Source: Puccinellia tenuiflora
Lineage: Eukaryota; Streptophyta; Magnoliopsida; Poales; Poaceae
Reading direction: 5' to 3'
Assembly: GCA_012064385.1 (NCBI GenBank)
Contig: QRDG01000919.1
Coordinates: 248,001 to 312,000, forward strand
DNA: 64,000 bases
Part shown: positions 42,734 through 53,815 of the stretch, piece by piece
Numbering within the stretch: position 1 is the stretch's first letter
Layout of the letters: every line of letters begins with the position of its first letter
Program-made: the position numbers and the translations under genes
Notes under the pieces: model-generated
Seen by the model: only the letters and a program-made list of their open reading frames with translations
Told to the model about the DNA's origin: nothing
The model's database searches: none

Positions 42734-45206
42734 TGAAAGAACAAACAATGCCCGGATGTCGCCTAGAGGGGGGGTGAATAGGCGATTAACACTTTTTTTT
42801 AATTAGGGGCTTGATAATTGCGGAATAAAACTATGTGTTTAAATTACCAAGCTAACAACCTAATATGCTAGGGTTACCTATGTGCACCAACAACTTATGC
42901 TAAGAAATTAAGGCAACAAGGTGATAGCAAGATATGAACTTCAAGCACGAAGGCTATCACAATGTAAATTGCATAAGTAAAGCTCGGGTATAGAAATAAC
43001 CGAGGCACGCGGAGACGAGGATGTATTCCCGAGTTCCTCCTTGTTAAGGGAGTACGTCTCGTTGGAGGGGTGTGAGCTCGCCACAAGAGGCCTACTCAAG
43101 ATGCCACAAAGGCCTCACCCTATTCTCCGATGAACCTCACCCAAGGGATTGGTTCACCTTCCACTATCGGAATCCTTCGGGGCGGATTCCGGAGCCCTTT
43201 ACAACTTCTTCTTGGGGCACACACCCACAACTCAATTGGGGGCTCCCAAACTCGTGCCGAAGCTTCACAACTCGAAGACTTCGCGGCACCTCCAACCGTC
43301 TAGGGTACACAATGCACCCAAGAGGTAACAAGCTCTTGGGAACACAATGCACCCAAGAGTAACAAGCTCTTCAACGTCGATCTTCACGTACCACCGTGGA
43401 GGGAGCAACCCGATGCAACAAATGCAAAAGGCAAGAGCACACAAAGTGCTCAAATCCTTCACTCCCAAATTCCAACCAAAGCAACTAATGCTATGGAGGG
43501 AATAAGAGAGGAAGAACAAAGGGGATGAACACAAAGCAACCCCAAAATCTAGATCCACAAGTTTCCCTCACTTAGAGGGGATTTTGATTGGTGGAATGGT
43601 AGATCTAGATCTCCTCTCTTGAATCCCTAAGTTTGGGCAAGAATCATTGGAGGGATGGAGAGGAATCAAGCTCACAAGATTAGCAACAATGGAGGAGAGA
43701 GAAAACGTGAGCAGAAAAACGTGCAACAAGCCCTTGGGGGAAGAAGGGGGCTATTTATAGCCTCCCCCAAAAACTAGCCGTTATGTGCAGAAAAACTGCA
43801 CAGCGGTACTACCGCTGGAGCAGCGGTACTACCGCTACAGGTATCCGGGCGGTACCGCGGGTACCACAACACCCAGCTGCTACGGTACCTCAGAGAGGTA
43901 CCGCTGCACTCCAGGCGAGCGGTACTACCGGTGGGCGGCCGGTACTACCGCCGGACCCCTTCGATTCAAATCTAAGGGTCATAGCGGTAGTACGTGGCAG
44001 CTACCGCCAGGGTACCGGAGGGATAGGCAGTACACAAAAAGGTCTGGCGGTACCTCGGGCGGTACCACCAGCGGTAGTACCGCTGCCTGAAGACAACGGT
44101 ACTGCCGCGGTACTACCGCCAGGGGTAGTAGCCGTTGAGCATTAGTAGTTCCACTCCAGGAGGAGCGGTACTACCGCTGCCACAGCGGTACTACCGCCAG
44201 ACAGAGATAAAAACTGCAGAAGCCTGAAACTGAATAACTTTTGCGTGGAAGCTCCGAATCGAGTGAATCCAATTTTGTTGGAAAGAGGACGACAAGAGCT
44301 TACACTACAAAAAGTCAAAATATTGAAACAAGCAAAGGAGATTGTGCGGAGGGATGGAATGGTGAGACCTTTCCAAGCGGATGAACCGGCAAAATCTCCA
44401 ACACCGAAAACGCACAGGCTTTTCATCAAGACTCCGTTTTCAATGATCTTGGGCTTGTTTCGAAGATAGTCACAAGCCCTACAAGATCATGCACATACAC
44501 ATCATAGTCTATCATGTGAGGAGAAAAACATAAGTAGAGAGTTTGACCTCTCGTAGAAGAGACAAACCGGTAAAACCTCCGATATCAAAAACGCAAGAAG
44601 ATATTCATGAGATCCGTTTTTGATGAACTAGAGCTTGGTATGGAGAAGAACACAAGCTCTAAATTCTCACATGGATAAAAGCCAAATAAGAACCAATAAA
44701 GATGATTGCATGGATGCAAAGGATTGAGCTCTCCACGAACGATACGATCATGATACTCGGTCGAGAGCCCCTCTTGATAGTACGGCTATCTATCCTATAA
44801 TCCGGTCTATCACTAAACATCATGAGACCGTTAAAATAGAAAGCCTATCAGGAACATACCTTTGCCTTGCGCATAAATCCACTTGAGGTCGATGAAGACG
44901 ATCTTCATCTCCTCAAGACGCACCATCTTCTTGATTGCGCCTTGCTTGGTGAAGATTCACTTGATGCTCCCCCATACACCAAGATGGGAGACACTCTCTT
45001 CGGCACAACTTCACTTGGACTTGAGTGATGATCAACCCGCACAAAGCCTTGATCAACACAAATCTTTTCTTCCCTAAACATTGACTCCAACAAATGGAGA
45101 TAAGCAAGCAAATGGACACCTACAAATATAGCTCAATGCAAATATTAGTCCATAGAGATTGTCATTAATTATCAAAACCATGCATGGGATCAACCATGCA
45201 CTTTCA
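42734..45206 (-). mobile_element. solo LTR of a Maximus/Inga-type (Sirevirus) Copia element, 2.47 kb
   Basis: The unit runs TGAAAG...CTTTCA and is bordered by the 5-bp duplication CCACT (42729-42733 and 45207-45211). Read on the minus strand it begins TGAAAGTGCATGG and has the attaatgacaatctctatgg word typical of these LTRs. It ends in a C-rich run, then ctctaggcgac. No internal domain is present, so it formed by recombination between two LTRs. It is inserted in the decayed LINE. Confidence 0.85.
43795..44195. repeat. CGGTACTACCG palindrome cluster within the solo LTR
   Basis: At least seven copies of CGGTACTACCG, each part of a near-palindrome GCGGTACTACCGC, lie in 400 bp together with variants such as gcggtaccgcgggtacc. 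It is a short-motif array comparable in style to the TCCGGA array of the other Sirevirus-like element. Confidence 0.9.
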
Positions 45207-46200
45207 CCACTAACTTTATCATCACAGGCCCACAACATCCCTCGACGCAGTTTGTCGAAAGCCTTAGTAGTTCCCATATCCATCTTGAGAGCGGTAAGGA
45301 GGAAGATAGGAAGGGAGGTAAGACGGACTTGACAAGCGCTCTGCGGCCTGCACGATTGAAGAATTTGCCCTTCCAAGGGACGAGGCACTTGGCCGCTTTA
45401 TCGACATAAGGCTGAAGGTTAGTCTTGCACAGTCTGCCAAGAGACAGAGGAATCCCAAGATACTGAACAGGAAATTGCGCAATAGCTACGAGGAAGTCAA
45501 CCAGAACAACTTGAAGATCGATGTCATGGCACCGAATCAGAGCGACGGAGCTTTGAGCCACATTTGTCCTAAGTCTAGTGACCTCCCCATAGTTGTTAAA
45601 AATATCAGTAAGATTGGAAACATCATGAGCCGTGGAGACAGAAAAATAGCCGCATCATCCGCATACATGGAAACCCGCAGGCCAGCCGTCCTCCCTGGCA
45701 GGGCCTGCAGAAGGCCGGATTCAGTAGCCATCTCACGCAGGGCCTGCGGTGAATAGGGTCGATGGCAATGTCGAATAGGAGCGGAGATGGATCACCCTCA
45801 TGCGTGCATGCCTCGTTCATGAAGGATGTCTTTACCAGGAACCCATTTAGGAGAACCCGGGAAGTCGATGTCGAGAATAGAACAGAGACAAGGGCTCTCC
45901 AGCGAGACCGAAAACCAAGACGTCACATGAGGATAAGGATGTAGTCCTATCTAACCAAGTCGAAAGCTTTAGAAATATCCATCTTGATGAGCAGGGCCAG
46001 CGTGCGAGTACGGTGAAGCTGTCGAGAAGCGTTCCGGATGAACATAAAATTGTCATGAATGCTTCTGATCTTGATGATGGCGCTCTGACTTCTCGAGAAG
46101 ATGTCATTCATCTTGGGGCCGAGACGACTGGCCATGGTTTTAGCAATGATTTTTGGAACCACATGAATCAGGCTGATAGGATCCCCTACCATTTTTAATA

Positions 46201-46714
46201 GTTCGCTTGGGTACAAGTAATTTTCTGAAAACTTAGGTATTTAGTTCAACTTTATAAGCAACCGCTGATAAACAACGTAGTCCCTCATTAAGTTGGGTTT
46301 AATTTGAACCGTAAATTAAAACTCCACTTGTTATCTTTGTCTTCTCGAGAAAACAACACATTATCCAATTCAGTAGTAGATGACTGTCAATCGCTTCTTG
46401 TGGTAAACGAAGTGAGTGGGTGCTCTGTCAATCACTTGCACGTGAATATGTCTCTCTTGCAAACCAACCTCTGGGTCAAATCATTATCAACTTTTAAAGT
46501 TAACTGTACCCCCTCCGGTTCGGTTTTTAAGTCATATAATACGGGTATCCTTAAATGTTTCATGATGGAATATCTACATCGCTCAACGCGATCATCATTA
46601 GTCAGTACTAATAGTGCGTACCTAGGAGGTAGAGACAGACGACCAGAAAATACTAATAATGCGTGCCCAGAGCTAGCTAGAAACAGAAGGCGAGAAAAAG
46701 AAGTGAAGGAAGAA
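46201..46714 (+). promoter_or_regulatory. upstream region of the carboxypeptidase-like gene
   Basis: About 510 bp separate the LINE 5' truncation from the ATG. No clear TATA box was identified. The open frame that runs through it (46,304-46,714) ahead of the ATG has no recognisable sequence. Confidence 0.35.
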
Positions 46715-49700
46715 ATGAGCTTGAAGCTTGTCCGGGCAGGGCAATGGAACCTCTTGCCGTTGCTGCTGCTGCGTCTCGCCCCCGGCCTTGTGCTCCTCCT
46801 CCCGCAGTCGGCGTCGGCGTCGGCGTCGACGGTGGTCACACACCTGCCAGGATTTGATGGCCCTCTACCGTTCTACCTCGAAACCGGGTAAGCATGCATT
46901 CATAGTTCATACAACTCCGATCATGGGCACCAAGGACGGGGTACTTGACCTCCTCGCGTCGTCCGCACAGGGCGACTCGGGGGAACCCGTAGCGCGCCGC
47001 CGCCGGCCCCCACGTCCGTGCCCCCTCCCCGCCGCTGCCGCGCTGGCCTCGCCGCGGTGGCGGCGGCTCCCGCCCCCGAAAATCGGGTGGTTTGGGAGGT
47101 CCTCGCGGTGGACGCGTTGGCTGCTCGGCAGCCCGTCTCCCGCGTCCGCTCCGGCGCGAGCGGCGCTTGGTGGCCGGGTCGCTGGGCGGGCGGTGTGGGG
47201 TGGTGGGGGTGTTGGTGAGGTGCGGCGGCTAGCGGCGGTGGCCTCCCGGCACGGGCGGCGGGGATGTGCGGCAGGGCCCGATCTGGGCCCAGATGGGCCG
47301 GGAGGGCCGCGGGTGCGCGGCGCTCCTATGCTCGTCGCCGGTGTCGCCCTGCTGCCGTGCAGTGTGCTGCGCGGTGGTGCTGCCGTGCAGGGACTGCGGC
47401 GCGGTCGGCGGACGGTGGCGGCGTTCTGCTCGACCTCCCTTTCCTGGCGCTTGGCGTTGGCTTTGGGGGCAGCTTCTTGCAGCTGGCTGTCGTCTCTGGG
47501 AGCGGTGGAGTGCAGTGGTGGTGGTGGTTGGTCCGAGGTGGAGGAAGGTGTGGCGGTGGTCTTCGGCTTCCGTCCGCGGCGGCGGCTACCCGGGTTCGCT
47601 CTGGTCGCCTTGGCGCCTATCTCGCGGGCAGCGGTGATGATCTGGACGGCGACATCTTCGTCGCGGCGCCGGGGAGCCTAGGCGTCGCGGCGGGCGGGAG
47701 GCTGGGCCCTCGCCCATTTCCGACGGCTCCGTCAACGGGTGCGAGGAAGCCGGGGCGGCGGCCCCGGATCGATGGCTCAGGGCGAGGGCGAGGCCATGGG
47801 CGCATCGGTGCGGTCGGGTTTGTCCCGGCCGTGTGGCCGGCATGAGGTGGCCGTGCTGCAGCATCTCCAGCTGCGATTCAGCCGGACGAGAGGATGCCGG
47901 GGCGGCGGCCCCGGGCTTGGTCTGCGCGGCGCCGTCGTGGTGTGAGGTGCCACGGTGGGTGCGGCATGCGGTGATGGTGGACTGGCCGGTCCTCGATGGT
48001 GGATTGTGGGGTCTGTGACACATTGTCGGGCGAAAGCCCTGCCCTGGCTGTCGGCCAGGGCCGACGACGGCGACGCCCTCGGGCGCCGCGTCCTTCTTGG
48101 AGGCGTCGTCGAGGTGGTTCTGTTACTTCTCCACCCCGGGTTCTCCGAGGGAAACCCCAGATCCCACGCGGGATCGGGCGAGGGCGGCGCTCCTGCGTCG
48201 CTTGCCTCTTGGGGCCTCGCCTTGGATGTTCCACCGGCCAGGGGGACCAGTGGATTCAGATGATGGTTGGCGGCGACGAGCTTCGTCTTCGGCTAGGGGG
48301 TGCGCGGCAATCGGACCGGTGTGGATGTCGGAGCGGCGGCTCCGGATTTCGTCTTGGGTTGAGATAGTCTCCGCCGTGTTGGGTATCGGTTATGGTCGCT
48401 AGGGCGGCATGGTCGTTGACTCGTTTTTGGGGCGCGGCCTTGGGGCCGGTGTGGATGTCGGAGCGGCGGCTCCGGGTTTTGGCTTGCGTTGAGGTTGCCT
48501 CCGCCGTGTTGGTGTCGTCTATGGTTTGCTAGGGCGACATAGGGGTCGACTAGTTTTTTGGGGCGTGGCCTTGGGGCCGGCGTGGTGTGTTGTGTTGTAC
48601 GGTTTTCGGCCGGTTTCCCTCATAAACTGTCCAACTCTTTTTCGACTTTATCAATCAAAGGCATTGCCGAGGTTCGAAAAAAAAAAAAGATCATGGGCAC
48701 CAGAAACTCATGGGCGTCCGATACAGATACGTGGGCGTGGATGAGGAGACCGGCTCGGAGCTCTTCTACTATTTCGTGGAGTCGGAGCGGAGCCCCGGCA
48801 CGGACCCCGTGCTCCTGTGGCTGACCGGCGGTCCCCGATGCTCGGCCTTCAGTGGCTTCGCCTTCGAAGTTGGTTAGTCAGTCTCTAACCCAGCAAAATA
48901 ACCGCTCCCGGCAGTTTTCTCGGCCGGGAATATTTCTGCAGCTGATCTACGTTCTGCACTGCAGGTCCTGTTAAGTACGTGTTAGCGCCGTATACCGGCG
49001 ATTTGCCGAAGTTGGTGTATAACCCGTTATCATGGACCAAGGTGAGACATCATCCATGATATGCTGAATATATATGTTTAAGTTTTTGTTCCTTGATTCC
49101 TGAATTGCCGACGATCCAATGCAACATCAGATGGCAAGCATCATCTTCCTGGATTCGCCCGTCTGCTCGGGTTTCTCCTACGCGCGCGACCCCAAAGGTT
49201 GTGATGTTGGAGACTACTCATCCTCTCTGCAGGTCCAAACATTTCTTGATAAGGTGACGATCGAGGGGCATTATTGGTCCTACAGTTTTCTTTTGTGTGG
49301 ATGAAATTGCTCACTAGTCACTAGTCAGTACGGCCTTGAATGGAAGGACATCGTGTGTTGATTACTGACCGCGACGTGAATCCGTACTATGCAGTGGTTC
49401 ACTGATCACCCCAAGTACCTTTCAAACCATTTCTACATTGGAGGAGATTCATACGCCGGAAAAGTGATTCCACTTATCGCACAAAACATTTCAGAAGGTC
49501 ATCCTCCTCCTCTCCTTAGAATACTAGTACTATACTATGCACATACATATCCGGATGCACCAACTGATGCATTAATTCCTTGGACCTCTCTAATTTTCTT
49601 TACAAGGTTTATATATACAAGTAGTATCGAAAGTGCATTTTTTCAGTTTCTTTCCAGTCACCAAGCTAAGTTTTAATATATGCTTCGACTATGATCCAGG

Positions 49701-52188
49701 AATTGAAAAAAGGCAGCAGCCTCTCATTAATCTCAAGGCAAGCGCTATTCTTAGCCCTCAAACAATTGTTATTTACAATGGCAAAATGACTATGCAGAGA
49801 GTGTGTGATCGTGAATTCGTGATCATGCCTATTTCCAGGGCTATCTGGTGGGCAACCCTTTGACAGACCCGAAGTTTGATACAAATTTCCGAATTCCAAG
49901 TGCTCATGGCTTTGGGATTATATCTGATCAAATATACCAGGTAGCTCCACATTCATTTGCTTTGACAAAAACTGCGATTACATTTTTGTATTATCTACAT
50001 GTTGAACTAAAGAAATTGTAGCATGCATGCGTTCTTTTTCTTTCCCAAAGGCTTGCAATGAAGAGCTGCAACGGAGATTTTGTAAACCCGACGAATCAAT
50101 TGTGTGCTGGGGTGCTGGATAAAATCGAAAAAGTAAAATTTACGTACTTAATTACCTATTGTTCTTCGCTGAGCTTCTTGTATTGCCAACATCAGCTAAT
50201 ACACATCCCTTTTACCACAGCTTATTTCTGAGATTGCAGATGCCCACGTTTTGTACAAAAAATGTGTTGTCGCCGCGCCAAAGCCGTTTGATGATACTTC
50301 ACGAAGAAACTTTCTGCTGGAAGTATCTATCCACATAAATGCAGCACCTGGTCGACCTGATTTAGATTGTTTTGTCAGTGTTTCTTTATCACTTGAGTGT
50401 CAATTCGATAGAAGAATTTTCCTGAACGTGACAATGTCACATGGCACTCTATATTACCATCATGACCTTATCTGTGTCACATTTCTAAACTGCAGACATA
50501 CGGTTACTACCTTGCATACTTTTGGATGAACAATAACTTGACAAGAAATGCCCTCGGGGTCAAGGAGGTAAACTTGCATTATATTTTGCTAGTGTTTTAT
50601 TTTCAGAGAGTACTAATCTAGTATTTCTAGTGTTATCAAGTAGCATTAGATTCTTTATCTCTAAAATTTGACCAAGTGGGTAAATTATTGTTGTGTTGCA
50701 AGGTCAAAAGTACAAAACAACACAGTTTTGAACCCTAAATTTTGTCTTTAAGTCTAGTTTTGAACCATTGGGTCACTGACACATGGGCCCATAGGGGTCG
50801 GACCCACTATCAGCGACCAAACATCAGGGAATTGCAAGGTTGCGCATGTTAGAGGATCCCGAGCCCTACTTTTGACCTTAAAACTTCTAAACCGTCCCAA
50901 CATAACCCTAAGCTTGCAAAACTGTTTACCTTAAAGAACCATGAACTTTTCCTCAAGTATACCTTTTTATTAGAACTTTCAAATTGCCCAAAACAAAACA
51001 CAAAAGTTGCAAATTTGTTCAATGTTGAACTCTCCTCTAATTTCAATGTGGTCTAGCTCATGCTGGGCAAAAAAAATTTAACAATACATTCTCTTATCTT
51101 TTTTGCACAGACCAAAAAAATAGTTATTTTTCGGTTAAACTTTCTATACTCATATAGAACATGAATATGTAAGTCTGCAATTTTTTTCGGATTTTTCTAC
51201 CATTTGGAAATAGATCTCTTGAAAACTGGGTAGATGTCCCCATGTTCAGATACCTATTTTCCGTGCAAGCTGCTTTATCTTCATTTCTACTGCTAAATTA
51301 GGACATGTCATATATTGACTTGTAGAATCCAACGCTAGAGAAACCACATTGTAGGAGCATGAGACAACAGTCAAAACGGCCTACACTCCAGAAGTGAATC
51401 AGCTTGGTAACTTTCCTGTTCATTTAGACGGTTTTGCTGGACACATGTGAAGTTGAAACGAAGTTGAGGGTTTGAATAGTGGATATTCCTACTCCGAAGA
51501 CTTCAGAGAATATTGACGATAAATCAATTCGGTAATAGGAAACAGTAGGCGAGTGGATAAGGTGTAACAAAGGGCTCCCCTACACATCTGACATGGATAG
51601 CAGTATACCGTACCATCTCAACCTAACCACGAGAGGTTACCGGGCACTCGTGTACAGGTAAAGGCACATTATCAATGCAAGTTTCCTTATACATAGTGAC
51701 TCAAAATCTTCTTCCCCATTTTCTAACTAGAACCCTATGTGAATGCAGCGGCGACCATGATCTCCAGGTGCCATTGCTCGGCACTCAGGCTTGGATCAGA
51801 TCCTTGAACTTCTCCATTGTTGATGACTGGAGGGCATGGCATCTCGATGGCCAGGCTGCAGGGTCAAGTCATCTGAGTCATTTTCCCAGCAGTTTTGAAC
51901 ATGATAAAGTGCTATGTCCTTCTTCTGAATGCATCCTTTCATTCATGCAGATTTACGATAGCATACGCGAACAACTTGACATTCGCCACAGTAAAGGTGA
52001 TCTTGTTCTTGTATAACTCTTCAGATCAGGTTTCTTGTCCATGGATTGGACTGGCAGAACCATATGTGTTATCCATGATGGAGCCCCTTTGTTTGTTTGT
52101 GCAGGGTGGTGGTCATACTGCTCCAGAGTACCAGCCTGAAGAATGCTTTGCCATGGCCCAAAGGTGGCTGGACAGTGAGCCTCTTTGA
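46715..52188 (+). CDS. serine carboxypeptidase-like protein (S10 family), 14 exons, one frame break in exon 8
   Basis: Exons: 46715-46887, 48727-48872, 48965-49041, 49131-49253, 49395-49497, 49700-49737, 49839-49940, 50051-50132, 50221-50373, 50496-50567, 51539-51657, 51749-51862, 51951-51996, 52105-52188, about 476 codons. The N-terminus is a signal peptide (leucine-rich, then SASASA). Next come PLPFYLETGYVGVDE, LWLTGGPRCSAFSG (oxyanion region), GGDSYAGK (catalytic Ser, exon 5), SGDHDLQVP (Asp, exon 12) and GGGHTAPEYQPEECF (His, exon 14). These make it a clade I plant SCPL, whose members are vacuolar or secreted peptidases or acyltransferases. Intron 6 uses GC-AG ends (aag/gcaagc). Exon 8 is 82 nt where 81 would keep frame; reading on from exon 7 meets TAA at 50,120. 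Intron 1 holds a 1.76-kb retroposon. Possibly a recent pseudogene. Confidence 0.85.
46933..48688 (+). mobile_element. GC-rich non-autonomous retroposon, copy C, in intron 1 of the carboxypeptidase-like gene
   Basis: The 14-bp duplication gatcatgggcacca (46919-46932 and 48689-48702) and a 12-A tail mark the insertion. The palindromic motif recurs near 47,745 and 47,893 (cggggcggcggccccgg) and near 48,328 and 48,449 (cggagcggcggctccgg). The 3' end matches copies A and B (acggttttcggccggtttccc, aactgtccaactctttttc). Without it intron 1 would be about 69 bp. The host splice sites are untouched. Confidence 0.85.
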
Positions 52189-53200
52189 CGCCTCTGCTTT
52201 GATCGCTTCAAGGTTCAGATAGCACAACAACTATTGAAGCGCATCAAATAGTTAAGAGTCTGATGATCCGGCAAGCATAACCCATGTATTGTTACGATGA
52301 CTGACACATCATAACGGGTACCATGACACGTCTATATGGTTGTTTGGGAAAAAAAATGTGGAGCCGATGTACCATAAATAGTAGTGGAAATCACTTTTAC
52401 ATTAAATGCTTAAAAAATATTTATTTTTTGAAATCCGAGGATTTTTTTGTGTCTGTTCCATTCATTAAGAAAAAGAGAGTTGTCCGATTAATAATGGAAA
52501 ACCGGGTGGGTGGATGTCTTGAGCAGCAATGCCTTAGCATTTTGTTAATGGGTGTACACTTTATTTGTATAATCTGAATAAATGGTTTGTATTTTTAATA
52601 TGTTTCTCTTTTTGTGTACCCTAAGACTTGTTAATGTATATTTTACACTGAACATGTTGCTTCGGCTTATAGGAGCAAATGCTCCCATTGAGAACAACAC
52701 AATTCAAATAACAGCAAATGGAGCAAAAATTGGATGTTCATCAACACATTTATTTGCGCACCTAAAGTTTCGTGAAAAAAAAATGAGCTGCGCAAAAAAT
52801 AAAAAAAATGTCTCATGAAATGTCATTTTGGAGCAGCAATATTTGTCTTTTTTTCACCAGCCTTAAAAAATATCTGATTTTATCAAAAATGTTTTTTTGT
52901 AATATTTTGATATTTTTAAATGTGTTTTCCAAGTGAGAGTCTCTGCTCCTACAAGACAAAATATATGTTTGATTTTTTAACAATATTTTGGTACTACATC
53001 TCTTATATTGAACTTTCAAAGGACAACTTCTAGGTCAAATCTTTTGATTGCAACTTTTGTAATGTGTTTTTGTTTTCTACTACATATTTTAAATGTACTT
53101 TTTGCACTGCCGGAGGATCCGGTAGAGTGAGGTAGCGCGGTCGCTCTACCTTGATTTTTGCCACACACAAAAATCAAGTATACGTATATATCTCAAGCAA
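52189..53200. other. AT-rich 3' flank of the carboxypeptidase-like gene
   Basis: This holds the 3' untranslated region and intergenic DNA. No gene or terminal repeats were recognised. Confidence 0.5.
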
Positions 53201-53201
53201 G

Positions 53202-53290
53202 GAATTGCCATGGCTCAACGGTGGCTGGACGGCGAGCCTCTCTGATGCGTCTGCTTTGTCTGCACCGGCCTCTCCTCCCTGTAGGAGGGA
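53202..53290 (+). pseudogene. duplicated terminal exon remnant of the carboxypeptidase-like gene
   Basis: The sequence gaattgccatggctcaacggtggctgg, then gcgagcctctctgatgc and gtctgctttg, matches the end of exon 14 and its 3' untranslated start (52,140-52,203) with scattered changes, including the AMAQRWLD-EPL stop context. No other exon is present. It is the remains of a tandem gene copy or a local duplication 1 kb downstream. Confidence 0.8.
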
Positions 53291-53395
53291 TGTGCTGTAC
53301 TCAATATGGCTTCAACTATTTTCTCAAAATCTGTGTACGAGGGATGTACTGTACTCCATATGGCTTCAACTTTTTCTCTCAAAACACAAATATGA
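53284..53395. repeat. ~56-bp direct repeat, two copies
   Basis: The words gagggatgtgctgtactcaa and gagggatgtactgtactcca begin near-identical segments at about 53,284 and 53,340, each followed by atatggcttcaact and ttctcaaaa. Confidence 0.8.
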
Positions 53396-53815
53396 ATTCA
53401 GAGCGCAACATCGACAGTTCTCATACGGGTGCATGGAAATGAGCATCGCAGACGCTTGAGAGAACTTATTACCCAAAATTAAAGATATGATGAAGCAACT
53501 CGGTTGATAGGTCTGTCATAACAATAAGGGAGCACTGGAACTATGAACTCCTGTTTGGTAAAGTGGCCATTACAAGTTCAAACATTCTGACTGTATATAA
53601 CTAGATCGTACAACATACATCCAAAACTGCTCTCTACCCATATTTTCATACATTAAAATTGTATAGTTCCTGTTAACCGCTGTTTGACGTAACACATAGA
53701 AAGAGGTATACAGGTTGTCTACACTGTTTGTCAGCCTTCAAGTCCAAAAGAATCAGTTTGACCGTACCAAGGTGGAGCTTCGTGCTCTATCAAGCAGATT
53801 GCCGAGTCCTAAAAA

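Larger units (their letters stand above)
41660..46200 (-). mobile_element. decayed LINE, split by a solo LTR
   Basis: Read on the minus strand from 46,200: an RT region (HVVPKIIAKTMASRL, FSRSQSAII, LIKMDISKAFDLV), GDPSPLLFDIAIDPIHR, the catalytic YADDAAIF near 45,650, FPVQYLGIPLSLGRL and KAAKCLVPWKGKFFNRAGR. After the solo LTR come TIGNGRRASFWSSSWLNG and a zf-RVT region (CPHQSTCQLCKCAPETARHMLFEC). Several frame changes and stops separate these parts, and the 5' end is truncated inside the RT. The 3' end is near an A/T run at 41,661. The element lies about 0.5 kb upstream of the carboxypeptidase ATG. Confidence 0.85.

Noticed and set aside
41660..46200. Target duplication for the decayed LINE
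   Set aside because: No convincing repeated word was found at both ends, so the outer limits are given only approximately.
46999..48402. Several plus and minus ORFs in intron 1 of the carboxypeptidase-like gene
   Set aside because: They lie inside retroposon C, are open because of GC content, and have no family-like motifs.
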